NCBI GenBank assembly: GCA_022729635.1
Contig: DZAU01000034.1
Coordinates: forward strand, 1 to 23,807
Source: Flavobacterium psychrophilum
Lineage (GTDB): Bacteria; Bacteroidota; Bacteroidia; Flavobacteriales; Flavobacteriaceae
Direction: 5' to 3'
DNA: 23,807 nt
This document shows positions 6,784-14,646 of the stretch, in pieces. The notes below the pieces were generated by a model. That model saw only the letters and a program-made list of their open reading frames with translations, did no database searches and was not told where the DNA came from. A program made the translations under genes and the position numbers. The first letter of the stretch is position 1. Every line of letters begins with the position of its first letter.

Positions 6784-8875
6784 CTTTTTCTTTTTCTTTA
6801 ATCAAGGCATCGTCACATTTTGGACAATATTCGTGTTCGCCATTCAAATAGCCGTGAACAGGACAGACGCTAAACACGGGAGTTACCGTGATATAAGGCA
6901 ATCTAAAACTCGAAACTACTTTTTTAACAAACTGTTTGCAGGCTTCAGGCGAACTCATTTTTTCGCTCATATACAAGTGTAAAACGGTTCCACCAGTGTA
7001 TTTGCATTGCAATTCATCTTGCAAAAGCAAAGCTTCAAAAGGATCTTCGGTATGATCTGCCGGTATTTGTGAACTATTGGTATAATAAATATTTTCTTCT
7101 TGTCCGGCTTGTATAATATTTGGGAAACGTTTTTTGTCTTCTTTTGCAAAACGATACGTAGTTCCTTCGGCTGGCGTGGCTTCAAGATTGTATAAATTCC
7201 CGGTTTCTTCCTGAAATTCTTTCATTCGACCACGAATATGTTCTAAAATTTCGGAAGCAAAATCAATTCCTGTCGAAGAGGTTACTGTATCTTGTTTGCC
7301 AGTAAAATTGACAATCATTTCGTTGATTCCGTTTACCCCAATGGTCGAAAAGTGATTTCTGAAATGTTGCAAATAGCGTTTGGTATAAGGATACAAACCT
7401 CGGTCGTACATTTCCTGGATGAATACTCTTTTTTTCTCCAAAGTTGATTTCGAAAGGTATAATAATTTGTCTAATTGTTTGAATAATTCTTCCTTGTTCC
7501 CTCTATATAAATAACCCAAACGTGCCATATTTATAGTCACAACACCAATACTTCCAGTCATTTCGGCACTTCCAAAAAGACCATTGCCACGTTTGAGCAA
7601 TTCGCGTAAATCGAGTTGCAAACGACAGCACATACTGCGAACCGCATTGGGTTTGTAGGCATTTTCGTTTTCAACTTTGTTTCCGTTATCGTCTAATTTA
7701 TATTGACTTCCAATGAAATTTTGGAAGTAGGAAGAACCAATTTTTGCCGTATTTTCGAAAAGCAAGTCGGTATTTTCTCCGTCCCAATCAAATTCTTCGG
7801 TAATATTTACCGTCGGGATTGGGAAAGTAAAAGGCTGTCCGTTAGCATCGCCTTCGGTCATTACAGTATAATAGGCTTTGTTGATGAGGTTCATTTCCTT
7901 TTGGAAATGCTCGTAACGCAAATCGGTTACTTTATTTACGCCACGTTCTTGAGCTCTAACCAAAAGGTCGTGATTGAAATTATTTTCAAAAAAATGAAAG
8001 TCGTTTTTTGTTGGAATTTGGGTTTTCAAATCCTCAGGGACAATCCAATCCAGAGTGATATTCGTAAAGGGCGATTGTCCCCAACGTGCGGGAACATTCA
8101 AATTATAGACGAAACTTCGAACCGCTTTCAAAACATCGTCAAAGGATAAATCGTCTTTGAAAACATAAGGAGCTAAATAAGTGTCAAACGAACTGAAGGC
8201 TTGTGCTCCAGCCCATTCGCTTTGCAAAATACCTAAAAAATTCGCCATTTGACCCAAAGCTTCCCTAAAATGCGATGGCGCTTTGCTTTCAACACGACCA
8301 CGAACACCATTAAAACCTTCGTTGAGTAAGACACGCAAACTCCAACCGGCGCAATAGCCTGTCAGGCAATCTAAATCGTGAATGTGAACATCGCCATTTC
8401 TGTGTGCATAACCTTCTTCTTTGGTGTAAACTCGGTCTAACCAATAATTAGCAATGATTTTTCCGGCAACATTATTTACTAAACCTGCATTGGAATAAGA
8501 GGTATTCGCATTGGCATTGATGCGCCAATCCGTTTGTTCAATATATTCTGCTATGGTTTGTGAGCTGTCAACATAAGTGGTGTCATCATTAATTCCTTCT
8601 ACGTGTTCTCGTTGTAATTTCCGAGTGTGACGGTACAACATAAAGGAGCGCATTACTTCAAAATACTGTTTTTCGAAAAGGCTTTTCTCAATTAAATCCT
8701 GAATTTCTTCGACCGCCCAAGTTTCTTTGGATTGCAATCCATTGATAACATTTTCAAAAACACTTTCGTCGAATGCTATGGTGGCACTTTTAAAACTTTT
8801 TGAGATGGCATCCTCAATTTTGAAACTTTCAAACGGTTTATAATCTCCGTTCCTTTTGATAACGTACTTTTCCAT
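6761..8875 (-). CDS. nrdD: Anaerobic (class III) ribonucleoside-triphosphate reductase NrdD, lacking the glycyl-radical end
   Basis: Reduces NTPs to dNTPs without oxygen. The 704-residue chain has an N-terminal ATP cone (YVIKRNGDYKPFES, residues 4-17), HDLDCLTGYCAGWSL in the barrel, and SMCCRLQLDL with Cys416/417, one of which is expected to be the thiyl-radical cysteine. It ends with a zinc-type segment, Cys671-His674 and Cys684-Cys687 (CPVHGYLNGEHEYCPKC). A normal NrdD continues for another 40-60 residues with the RVMGY radical glycine. Here the chain ends in GLKLFKV, codons contributed by the inverted repeat at 6761-6783. The missing part is encoded at 6490-6660 in another frame. Ric lies 40 bp upstream, nrdG and an Rrf2 regulator downstream. 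Activity depends on whether the two pieces associate. Confidence 0.93.
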   Translation of the reverse strand: MEKYVIKRNGDYKPFESFKIEDAISKSFKSATIAFDESVFENVINGLQSKETWAVEEIQDLIEKSLFEKQYFEVMRSFMLYRHTRKLQREHVEGINDDTTYVDSSQTIAEYIEQTDWRINANANTSYSNAGLVNNVAGKIIANYWLDRVYTKEEGYAHRNGDVHIHDLDCLTGYCAGWSLRVLLNEGFNGVRGRVESKAPSHFREALGQMANFLGILQSEWAGAQAFSSFDTYLAPYVFKDDLSFDDVLKAVRSFVYNLNVPARWGQSPFTNITLDWIVPEDLKTQIPTKNDFHFFENNFNHDLLVRAQERGVNKVTDLRYEHFQKEMNLINKAYYTVMTEGDANGQPFTFPIPTVNITEEFDWDGENTDLLFENTAKIGSSYFQNFIGSQYKLDDNGNKVENENAYKPNAVRSMCCRLQLDLRELLKRGNGLFGSAEMTGSIGVVTINMARLGYLYRGNKEELFKQLDKLLYLSKSTLEKKRVFIQEMYDRGLYPYTKRYLQHFRNHFSTIGVNGINEMIVNFTGKQDTVTSSTGIDFASEILEHIRGRMKEFQEETGNLYNLEATPAEGTTYRFAKEDKKRFPNIIQAGQEENIYYTNSSQIPADHTEDPFEALLLQDELQCKYTGGTVLHLYMSEKMSSPEACKQFVKKVVSSFRLPYITVTPVFSVCPVHGYLNGEHEYCPKCDDALIKEKEKGLKLFKV

Positions 8876-8915
8876 AGTATTTAATGATTTTGGTTTTTAT
8901 ATTGGTTGGTTGTAT

Positions 8916-9647
8916 TTATTCTTCGTTTGAGAAAAATTTTTCCAAAGCTTTTGCTTTTGGAAACAGAATGTTGCTTTCTAAATGAATGTGTTTGTGCAAA
9001 TCGTGTTCAAATTCCTCTAGCATTGCAAAAGTCACTCTGTAGGTTTCACAGGCATCGTCTGGTGGTGTGTAATTGTTGGTTAACGAAGCGATTGTGCGGA
9101 AACGTTCGCCTTCATTATCGTGCTCAAGCATCATCGCCACAATAGGATTTTTTACAGTTCCAAAAAAGGGTTTACCAATAGAACCGTGACTTTTTGTGGC
9201 ATTCATCATTTCTTTGATGAAAGGAAACAAAATCAATTCTTCTTTTTTTAAATGTGGGGTTAATTCTGTTGCACTGGCTTTAAATAATTTGTTAATTTCG
9301 AATAATTCGGGATGATTATTTCCGTGTACGTTGCATAATTTTTCCAAAAGGGGAAGGATTACAGGAGTTTTTTCTGTGATAAAACGATGGTGTGTTTTTT
9401 CGATATAATCAATCAGTAAATCTAATGACAAGGTGTTGAAGTCTATTTCGGAATCATTTTTTGTTGCTAATACGGCGTTTATTTCATCCAATAAAACAGC
9501 TTCATTAATATTTTTTTTGGTACAAACTTCATCAAGGGTTCTTTGTCCTTTGCAGCAAAAATCAATTCCATATTTTGAGAAAATGGCGGCTGTCCTAAAA
9601 TCTTGAGCAACATAATCTCCAATCGTAGTTTTTTCTTGAAGGTTCAT
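8916..9647 (-). CDS. ric: RIC/ScdA/YtfE family iron-sulfur cluster repair di-iron protein
   Basis: Repairs iron-sulfur clusters damaged by NO or peroxide; cytosolic. The 243-residue protein has the usual two parts. The N-terminal DUF542 domain (residues 1-60) contains DFCCKGQRTLDEV with Cys31-Cys32, and the C-terminal hemerythrin-like four-helix domain supplies His/Glu ligands in HHRFITEKTPVILPLLEKL, HLKKEELILFPFI, EHDNEGERF and HKHIHLESNILFP. It is the first gene of the minus-strand unit with nrdD, the glycyl-radical ORF, nrdG and an NsrR-like gene, and is divergent from norC. RIC genes are commonly under NO-responsive control (NsrR, FNR-like). A TGAT-N4-ATCA palindrome lies 105 bp upstream of its start. 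Confidence 0.93.
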   Translation of the reverse strand: MNLQEKTTIGDYVAQDFRTAAIFSKYGIDFCCKGQRTLDEVCTKKNINEAVLLDEINAVLATKNDSEIDFNTLSLDLLIDYIEKTHHRFITEKTPVILPLLEKLCNVHGNNHPELFEINKLFKASATELTPHLKKEELILFPFIKEMMNATKSHGSIGKPFFGTVKNPIVAMMLEHDNEGERFRTIASLTNNYTPPDDACETYRVTFAMLEEFEHDLHKHIHLESNILFPKAKALEKFFSNEE

Positions 9648-9744
9648 AATTTTGATTTTAATTTAATTTAAGTATCAGGATGTTACGGTCGTTTTTTAGC
9701 CGTTTTTTCAATTTATAATTTTAGGAATTTATAATTTTATTTAA

Positions 9745-9760
9745 TATGATTTAAATCATA
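9745..9760. promoter_or_regulatory. FNR-type palindrome, probably for the ric-nrdD operon
   Basis: TATGATTTAAATCATA is a perfect 16-bp palindrome containing the FNR/DNR core TGAT-N4-ATCA. It shares TATGATT/AATCATA with the norC site. On the minus strand, the place 29.5 bp downstream of its centre reads TAAAATTA (9723-9716), only a partial match to TAnnTTTG, so the promoter of ric is less certain than the operator. Confidence 0.6.
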
Positions 9761-9874
9761 TTTCGTTTTTTTTATCATTTTTTTATCAACAAAAGTTAAT
9801 AAATAGAAAACCATAATAACGACAAGGGTTTATGTTTTTGTTGTTGAATTTATGTTGAAATAAAATAGATTGAG

Positions 9875-9919
9875 TATGATTCTAATCATAATATAATGTG
9901 GTTTTCAGAACGACCTTTG
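9875..9919 (+). promoter_or_regulatory. FNR-type operator plus -7-like box of the nor operon
   Basis: TATGATTCTAATCATA (9875-9890) is a palindrome apart from its two central bases and contains TGAT-N4-ATCA. GACCTTTG (9912-9919) is close to TAnnTTTG. The centre-to-box distance is 29.5 bp, the same as upstream of the 603-residue protein gene and nrfH, which suggests class II activation by a Crp/Fnr-family regulator. The leader to norC is about 70 nt. Confidence 0.7.
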
Positions 9920-9993
9920 CGTGGGTTAAATAACAAGGATGTTATGTTTTATTTAATCAACACAAAATTTATTAATTAACAAAACTGATAATT

Positions 9994-10428
9994 ATGCTTT
10001 CAAAATCACAAGCAAGGGCATTTTTTTTGGGAGGAACATTAGTCACCTTTTTAATTTTTATAGGATTGACCGTTTATTCCTTTATGCCAAAAAACGACCA
10101 AACCAACTTTGGCAAAATAGATGCTCAAGTTGTAAAAGGTAAAGAAATTTGGGAATCCAATAATTGTATGGGTTGCCACACCGTTTTAGGCGAAGGAGCT
10201 TATTATGCTCCCGAATTGACAAAAGTTATCGACCGTAGAGGCGAGGCTTATGTAAAAGCTGTTTTAATGTCTAAAGAACCTTGGCAGCCAAGAGGAAGAA
10301 AAATGGTTGCTTATGGTATGAACGATGCCGATGCCGAAGCGGTAGTGGCCTATTTTAAATGGATTGGACAAATTGATTTGAATGGTTTTGACCGTGTGGT
10401 TTCTCCTTTAGCTAAAACAAATAATTAA
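9994..10428 (+). CDS. norC: Nitric oxide reductase cytochrome c subunit NorC
   Basis: Membrane-anchored monohaem cytochrome c that passes electrons from periplasmic donors to NorB. The protein has 144 residues, normal for NorC (about 146-150). One N-terminal transmembrane helix (about residues 9-30, FFLGGTLVTFLIFIGLTVY) anchors it, the haem motif CMGCH is at 58-62, and the downstream GRKMVAYGM segment offers the methionine ligand. GEGAYYAPELTKV and KEPWQPRGRKM match the NorC family. It is the first gene of the operon, 12 bp before norB, and its promoter carries the FNR-type site at 9875-9890. It should act in the inner membrane facing the periplasm. Confidence 0.96.
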   Translation: MLSKSQARAFFLGGTLVTFLIFIGLTVYSFMPKNDQTNFGKIDAQVVKGKEIWESNNCMGCHTVLGEGAYYAPELTKVIDRRGEAYVKAVLMSKEPWQPRGRKMVAYGMNDADAEAVVAYFKWIGQIDLNGFDRVVSPLAKTNN

Positions 10429-10440
10429 AATTAAATTACG

Positions 10441-11778
10441 ATGAAATATAAATCACAAAAAGTAGCCTATTGGTTTTTTGCACTATGTATGCTTTTGTTC
10501 TCTTTACAAATCATATATGGTTTTATAATGGGCTTTGATAGAATAGGAATACAAGGACTGCATGACATTATTCCGTTTAATACGGCAAGAGCAGTACATA
10601 CTAATTTATTGGTAGTTTGGCTTTTAACTGGTTTTATGGGTGCTGCTTATTACATCATTCCCGAAGAAGCGCAAATCGAATTGGTAAGTGTAAAATGGGC
10701 TTATGTGCAGCTTATATCATTAGCTGTTGTGGGCGTTGTAGCAATAATTGGTTTTCACTTAAATCACTGGGAGGGCAGAAAATTTCTTGAAATTCCAAGA
10801 GAATTAGATTTTCTAGTTGTAGTCAATGTTTTGCTTTTTTTAGGATTAATTTTAGGAACTTTATTCAAAGGAAAACGCCAAACCACTACCGCTTTAGTGC
10901 TTTCAATGGGATTGCTGTTTGCTGCCTTGTTATATCTTCCGGGTATGATCTGGTTCGATAGTCAGGTTATGGATTCTTTCTTCCGTTGGTGGGTTGTTCA
11001 CCTATGGGTTGAAGGTGTTTGGGAATTAATTATGGGTGGTATTTTATCTTATTTATTAATAAAACTAACAGGAGTTGATAGAGAAGTTATCGAAAAATGG
11101 TTGTATGTAATCATTGGTTTAACTTTCCTTTCGGGAGTTTTAGGAACTGGACATCACTATTATTATATAGGAGTAAATAAAATTTGGTTAATCGTTGGTG
11201 GAATATTCTCTGCATTGGAACCATTAGCATTCCTTGCTATGGCATTATTTGCAGTTAATATGTATAGAAAAGGCGAAAAAAGTCATCCAAATAAAATTGC
11301 TTTATTCTGGACAATTGGTTCTGCGATAGTTTCTTTTATTGGGGCAGGATTATTGGGTTTTGCACATACTTTACCCCAAGTTAACCTATACACACACGGG
11401 ACTTTAGTTACCGCAATGCACGGACATTATTCTTTTTGGGGAGCTTATGCCATGATTGTTTTGGCAATAATTAGTTATGCAATGCCAAATTTAACAGGCA
11501 GAAAACGTTACGATAGCACACAAGGACATTTGGCTTTTTGGTTATCCAATATAGGAATTCTGGGAATGACGGTTGCTTTTGGAGTAGCTGGTGTGGCACA
11601 AGTCTATATGGAACGAAAATTAAAAATGGATTTTATGGAAGTTCAAAACGAAATCGCCGTTCATTTTGTGGTGCTTCTTATTTGTGCAACAATGTTTACC
11701 GTTGGAATCGGGCTGTTTATCTCCGATTTTATAAAATATGGAACTCCAACCGACGAGGCTTTAGAAGAAACCAAATAA
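10441..11778 (+). CDS. norB: Nitric oxide reductase catalytic subunit NorB (cNOR)
   Basis: Reduces two NO to N2O at a haem b3/non-haem iron centre; inner membrane, about 12 helices. The protein has 445 residues. All expected ligands are visible: His53 (AVHTNLL), His187 with Glu191 and Glu195 (VHLWVEGVWE), His238-His239 (GTGHHYYYIG), and His327 and His329 (AMHGHYSFWG). From His187 on, these are offset by 20 from what I recall of the Pseudomonas aeruginosa residues (207, 211, 215, 258, 259, 347, 349), so the active-site spacing is kept. There is no quinol-oxidising N-terminal extension, and norC is adjacent, so this is the cytochrome c type. A hairpin with a T run follows in the 118-bp gap before norQ. 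Confidence 0.97.
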   Translation: MKYKSQKVAYWFFALCMLLFSLQIIYGFIMGFDRIGIQGLHDIIPFNTARAVHTNLLVVWLLTGFMGAAYYIIPEEAQIELVSVKWAYVQLISLAVVGVVAIIGFHLNHWEGRKFLEIPRELDFLVVVNVLLFLGLILGTLFKGKRQTTTALVLSMGLLFAALLYLPGMIWFDSQVMDSFFRWWVVHLWVEGVWELIMGGILSYLLIKLTGVDREVIEKWLYVIIGLTFLSGVLGTGHHYYYIGVNKIWLIVGGIFSALEPLAFLAMALFAVNMYRKGEKSHPNKIALFWTIGSAIVSFIGAGLLGFAHTLPQVNLYTHGTLVTAMHGHYSFWGAYAMIVLAIISYAMPNLTGRKRYDSTQGHLAFWLSNIGILGMTVAFGVAGVAQVYMERKLKMDFMEVQNEIAVHFVVLLICATMFTVGIGLFISDFIKYGTPTDEALEETK

Positions 11779-11810
11779 ATCTTTATACTAACTAATTCAA
11801 TTATTGCCTG

Positions 11811-11884
11811 CCAGAATCCTTTAGCAACCTTTTTTTAGAATTTAATTTCCAAAGAAATACGGTTAATGGGTTCTGGTTTTTTTA
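11811..11884 (+). terminator. Imperfect hairpin with T run between norB and norQ (attenuator candidate)
   Basis: The left arm CCAGAATCCTTTAGCAACC (11811-11829) pairs imperfectly with the right arm GGTTAATGGGTTCTGG (11861-11876), and seven Ts follow directly. The loop is about 30 bases, so the structure may be weak. In this place it could lower norQ-norF expression relative to norCB. Confidence 0.4.
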
Positions 11885-11896
11885 ATAAAAATTAAA

Positions 11897-12676
11897 ATGT
11901 TAGAAAACACACCTTATTATCACGCTGTAGGAAAAGAAATCGAAGTCTTTAATCAAGCCTATAAAAACAAAATTCCATTTCTTTTAAAAGGACCAACAGG
12001 AACAGGAAAGTCTCGTTTTGTTGAATATATGGCGCATCAATTAGATAAAAAAATCATCACCATTAGCTGTCACGAAGAAACATCTTCGACCGATTTGATA
12101 GGAAGATTTATCATCAAAGGTGCCGAAACGATTTGGCTCGACGGACCATTAACTACTGCCGTAAAAGAAGGAGCGATCATTTATCTGGACGAAATTGCCG
12201 AAGCACGTCCCGATGTAATTGTTGCCATTCACTCACTAACCGACCATCGGCGTGAACTTTTTATCGATAAATTGGGGGAAACCATAAAAGCGCACGAAGA
12301 TTTTATGTTGGTTGCTTCATTTAATCCTGGTTATCAAAGAGGTTTTAAAGAGTTGAAACCTTCAACTCGCCAGCGTTTTATTGCCATTTCTTTCGATTAT
12401 CCTGAACCAAAAATTGAAACCGAAATTTTGATAAACGAAACTCAAATAGATGCTGATACTGCCAAAAAATTAGTTGCTATTGGAAACAAAATCAGAAACT
12501 TGACAGAATTAGGTTTGACCGAAACGGTTTCCACTCGGCTTTTAGTCGATGCAGCAAAAATCATTCATAGCGGATTACCAAAAAGATTATCCGTTCACGT
12601 CGCCATCGTAGAACCACTTACCGATGATTTGCAAACCGTGGAAGCATTGAAAGATTTGTGTAACTTAATGATATAA
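11897..12676 (+). CDS. norQ: NorQ, MoxR-type AAA+ ATPase for NO reductase activation
   Basis: Together with NorD it is needed to insert or activate the non-haem iron of NorB (NorQ/CbbQ group); cytosolic, probably hexameric. The 259-residue protein has Walker A GPTGTGKS (32-39), Walker B IIYLDE (94-99), a sensor-type SFNPGYQRG and the arginine-containing STRQRF. Its size fits NorQ. It lies 118 bp after norB with a possible attenuator in between, and its stop codon is directly followed by an inverted-repeat element that separates it from norD. Context between norB and a NorD-type VWA protein makes NorQ more likely than CbbQ or a general MoxR. Confidence 0.93.
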   Translation: MLENTPYYHAVGKEIEVFNQAYKNKIPFLLKGPTGTGKSRFVEYMAHQLDKKIITISCHEETSSTDLIGRFIIKGAETIWLDGPLTTAVKEGAIIYLDEIAEARPDVIVAIHSLTDHRRELFIDKLGETIKAHEDFMLVASFNPGYQRGFKELKPSTRQRFIAISFDYPEPKIETEILINETQIDADTAKKLVAIGNKIRNLTELGLTETVSTRLLVDAAKIIHSGLPKRLSVHVAIVEPLTDDLQTVEALKDLCNLMI

Positions 12677-12852
12677 GCCCCTAACCCCCGAAGGGGGAAT
12701 TTAGAGAGCAATAAATGATAAAAATAATTATTTCCTTGAAGCTAATTAAGGAAATTATGTTTTTGCAATGATAACTTAAATTGATAAAGTTATTAGTAAT
12801 GTAAATTCCTATTGACCCCTAATAGGAGTTCCCCCTTCGGGGATTAGGGGGC
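12677..12852. repeat. Inverted-repeat element between norQ and norD (about 176 bp)
   Basis: The left arm (12677-12699, GCCCCTAACCCCCGAAGGGG and on) and the right arm (12829-12852) are near-perfect inverted copies differing by one C and one C/T change. Each arm can also fold on itself (CCCCC-GAA-GGGGG type). Two further internal hairpins exist: TTTCCTT/AAGGAAA (12731-12754) and ATAACTT/AAGTTAT (12771-12793). The element begins at the base after the norQ stop and ends five bases before the norD ATG, so it fills the whole gap and supplies the sequence in front of norD, including a G run. It is probably a dispersed non-autonomous repeat of flavobacteria. Confidence 0.75.
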
Positions 12853-12857
12853 TTATT

Positions 12858-14633
12858 ATGGGTTTCGAAATTGATGAGTATATTGTAGGGAAATTTTTTA
12901 GGCATTTCAAAAAAAACAAAAAAGTTGATTTTGAAGTGCTTGAACGTACCGTTACGCTCAACGAAATCAGACCGCGGTTGACTATTTTGGCACGAGCAAT
13001 TACGGGTTTTCCTATCGAAATTTTCCCGGCTGAACGTGAAGGCGGTTACAAAAACAATAATTTTTTCCTTCCAATTTCGTTCTCTGAATTTCCAACTTTA
13101 GACCAAAATAAAGATTTTTATTTGTTCCGAATCCTGTATTTGAGTATTCAACAACGATTAAATTTGAATTGGAACGCATTTGAAAAGGAGTCTTCTTTGC
13201 AAATTTCACAACAAAAAGCCGAAGAATCTGCCGAAGAAATTTTGACAATCTTATTTAAAGAATTTCCTATTTCAAATGGAATTTATACTAAAGCCAAACA
13301 ACATTATATCGAAAAAGGAACTCCTAAAAAATCAGTCGATTTTTCTTGGATTTATGGCAAATGGATGCGTAATGAAGCCGAAGAAAAACCAGAAACTATT
13401 TTAGAAAATTTTTCAGACAAAATAAAAAATGCTGCCGAAAATCAAGCTTTAACTACCATAAAGGCAAAAGCAGTCGAGGAAGTAATCACTTTGGTTTTAG
13501 ACAAAAAACAACAAGAAGATTATGTGTTGCAACACAGATATGAAAAAGTAGAAACTGCCGATGAATTCAATGGAACCTGGCGCGATTTTGACGGCTCGGA
13601 CGAACTAGAAGATCATCAAGAAGCTTTAGAGGAATTGAATATGAAGTTTACCGTGAGGGTTGATGACACTTCACATTCTGTGTATCAGGCAGATTTTATC
13701 GAAAACACAAGTATAAATGAAAGTGCTGAGGTCGATACAAAAGGGTTTCATCTTTGTTATGACGAATGGGATTTTGGCAAACGCATTTATAAAGAGAAAT
13801 TTTGCAAAGTCTATCCAAAATTGCAACAAAAAACGGATAGTAATTATTATAAAAATACCATTTCAAAAAACGCTTCAACCTTAATGGGTCTGCGAAAAAT
13901 GCTGACTAATGTAAATAATAAAATGCAGCAACAACGCCGTCAATCACAAGGCGATGAGTTTGATATTGACGCTATTACCGATTTGTATATTGATGTGCAT
14001 TCGCAACGTACACCTTCGGATAAAATTTATATATCTAATCGGAAAAAAGAAAAAGATTTATCAATACTGTTGCTTTTAGATATCAGCCTTTCGAGTGATT
14101 CTTATGCTGACGGAAATCGCGTGATAGATGTCGAAAAAGAGGTTTCTATCCTTTTCGGAGAAATTCTTAATGAATTTAATATCGATTTTTCTATCGATAG
14201 TTTTTATTCTAAAACCCGGAATTTTTCAACCTATTTGACGGTTAAGGATTTTGATGAAAATTGGAATATTGGGAAACATAAAATAGGAGCTGTTGAACCT
14301 AGTGGCTACACACGAATTGGTGCCGCTTTGCGACATGCTGGGACAAGACTAGACAAAAGAAAAACCAAAAACAAATGGGTAATCCTGATTTCTGACGGAA
14401 AGCCTAATGATTATGATAAATACGAAGGTAAGTATGGCATAAACGATGTGAAACAAGCCCTTCGAGAACTCAATAAAAAAAACATTAATTCCTACGCATT
14501 AGCTATCGAAGCTCAAGCTAAATATTATTTACCACAAATGTTTGGGCAAAACCACTATCAGATTCTGACAACTCCAGTAGAATTATTAGAGTCTTTAGTA
14601 AAATTATACGAAAAAATTAAACATCAAAAATAA
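12858..14633 (+). CDS. norD: NorD, von Willebrand factor A domain protein for NO reductase activation
   Basis: Partner of NorQ in maturing NO reductase. The 591-residue protein has a long N-terminal helical region and a C-terminal VWA domain (about 395-590). The metal-ion-dependent adhesion motif DxSxS is intact at residues 408-412 (DISLS), with the later threonine likely in SGYTRIG and the aspartate in ISDGKPND. The start at MGFEIDEYIVGKFF reads like a natural NorD N-terminus. The start codon lies five bases after the inverted-repeat element, so its translation signals come from that element. The hemerythrin/PAS gene follows after 13 bp, keeping the operon tight on that side. Confidence 0.9.
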   Translation: MGFEIDEYIVGKFFRHFKKNKKVDFEVLERTVTLNEIRPRLTILARAITGFPIEIFPAEREGGYKNNNFFLPISFSEFPTLDQNKDFYLFRILYLSIQQRLNLNWNAFEKESSLQISQQKAEESAEEILTILFKEFPISNGIYTKAKQHYIEKGTPKKSVDFSWIYGKWMRNEAEEKPETILENFSDKIKNAAENQALTTIKAKAVEEVITLVLDKKQQEDYVLQHRYEKVETADEFNGTWRDFDGSDELEDHQEALEELNMKFTVRVDDTSHSVYQADFIENTSINESAEVDTKGFHLCYDEWDFGKRIYKEKFCKVYPKLQQKTDSNYYKNTISKNASTLMGLRKMLTNVNNKMQQQRRQSQGDEFDIDAITDLYIDVHSQRTPSDKIYISNRKKEKDLSILLLLDISLSSDSYADGNRVIDVEKEVSILFGEILNEFNIDFSIDSFYSKTRNFSTYLTVKDFDENWNIGKHKIGAVEPSGYTRIGAALRHAGTRLDKRKTKNKWVILISDGKPNDYDKYEGKYGINDVKQALRELNKKNINSYALAIEAQAKYYLPQMFGQNHYQILTTPVELLESLVKLYEKIKHQK

Positions 14634-14646
14634 AATTAAATTTAAA

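Larger units (their letters stand above)
9648..9993. other. Divergent control region between ric and norC
   Basis: 346 bp, extremely AT-rich and without a credible ORF. It holds two closely similar palindromes 130 bp apart, one nearer ric (9745-9760) and one nearer norC (9875-9890), plus a -7-like box for norC. The rest contains T runs and A runs with no further structure I can defend. Confidence 0.8.

Noticed and set aside
7703..8149. Open frame of 148 codons on the plus strand inside nrdD.
   Set aside because: Antisense to a strongly conserved part of nrdD, with no recognisable family; a shadow frame.
9684..9702. ACGG/CCGT short inverted repeat upstream of ric considered as an Rrf2 operator.
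   Set aside because: Only four-base arms and no second copy elsewhere in the window; not enough to support a site.
9986..9997. TGATAATTATGC just before and across the norC start, resembling the nrfH operator.
   Set aside because: The second half is TGC instead of TCA and the sequence overlaps the ATG; no promoter box could follow. Chance similarity.
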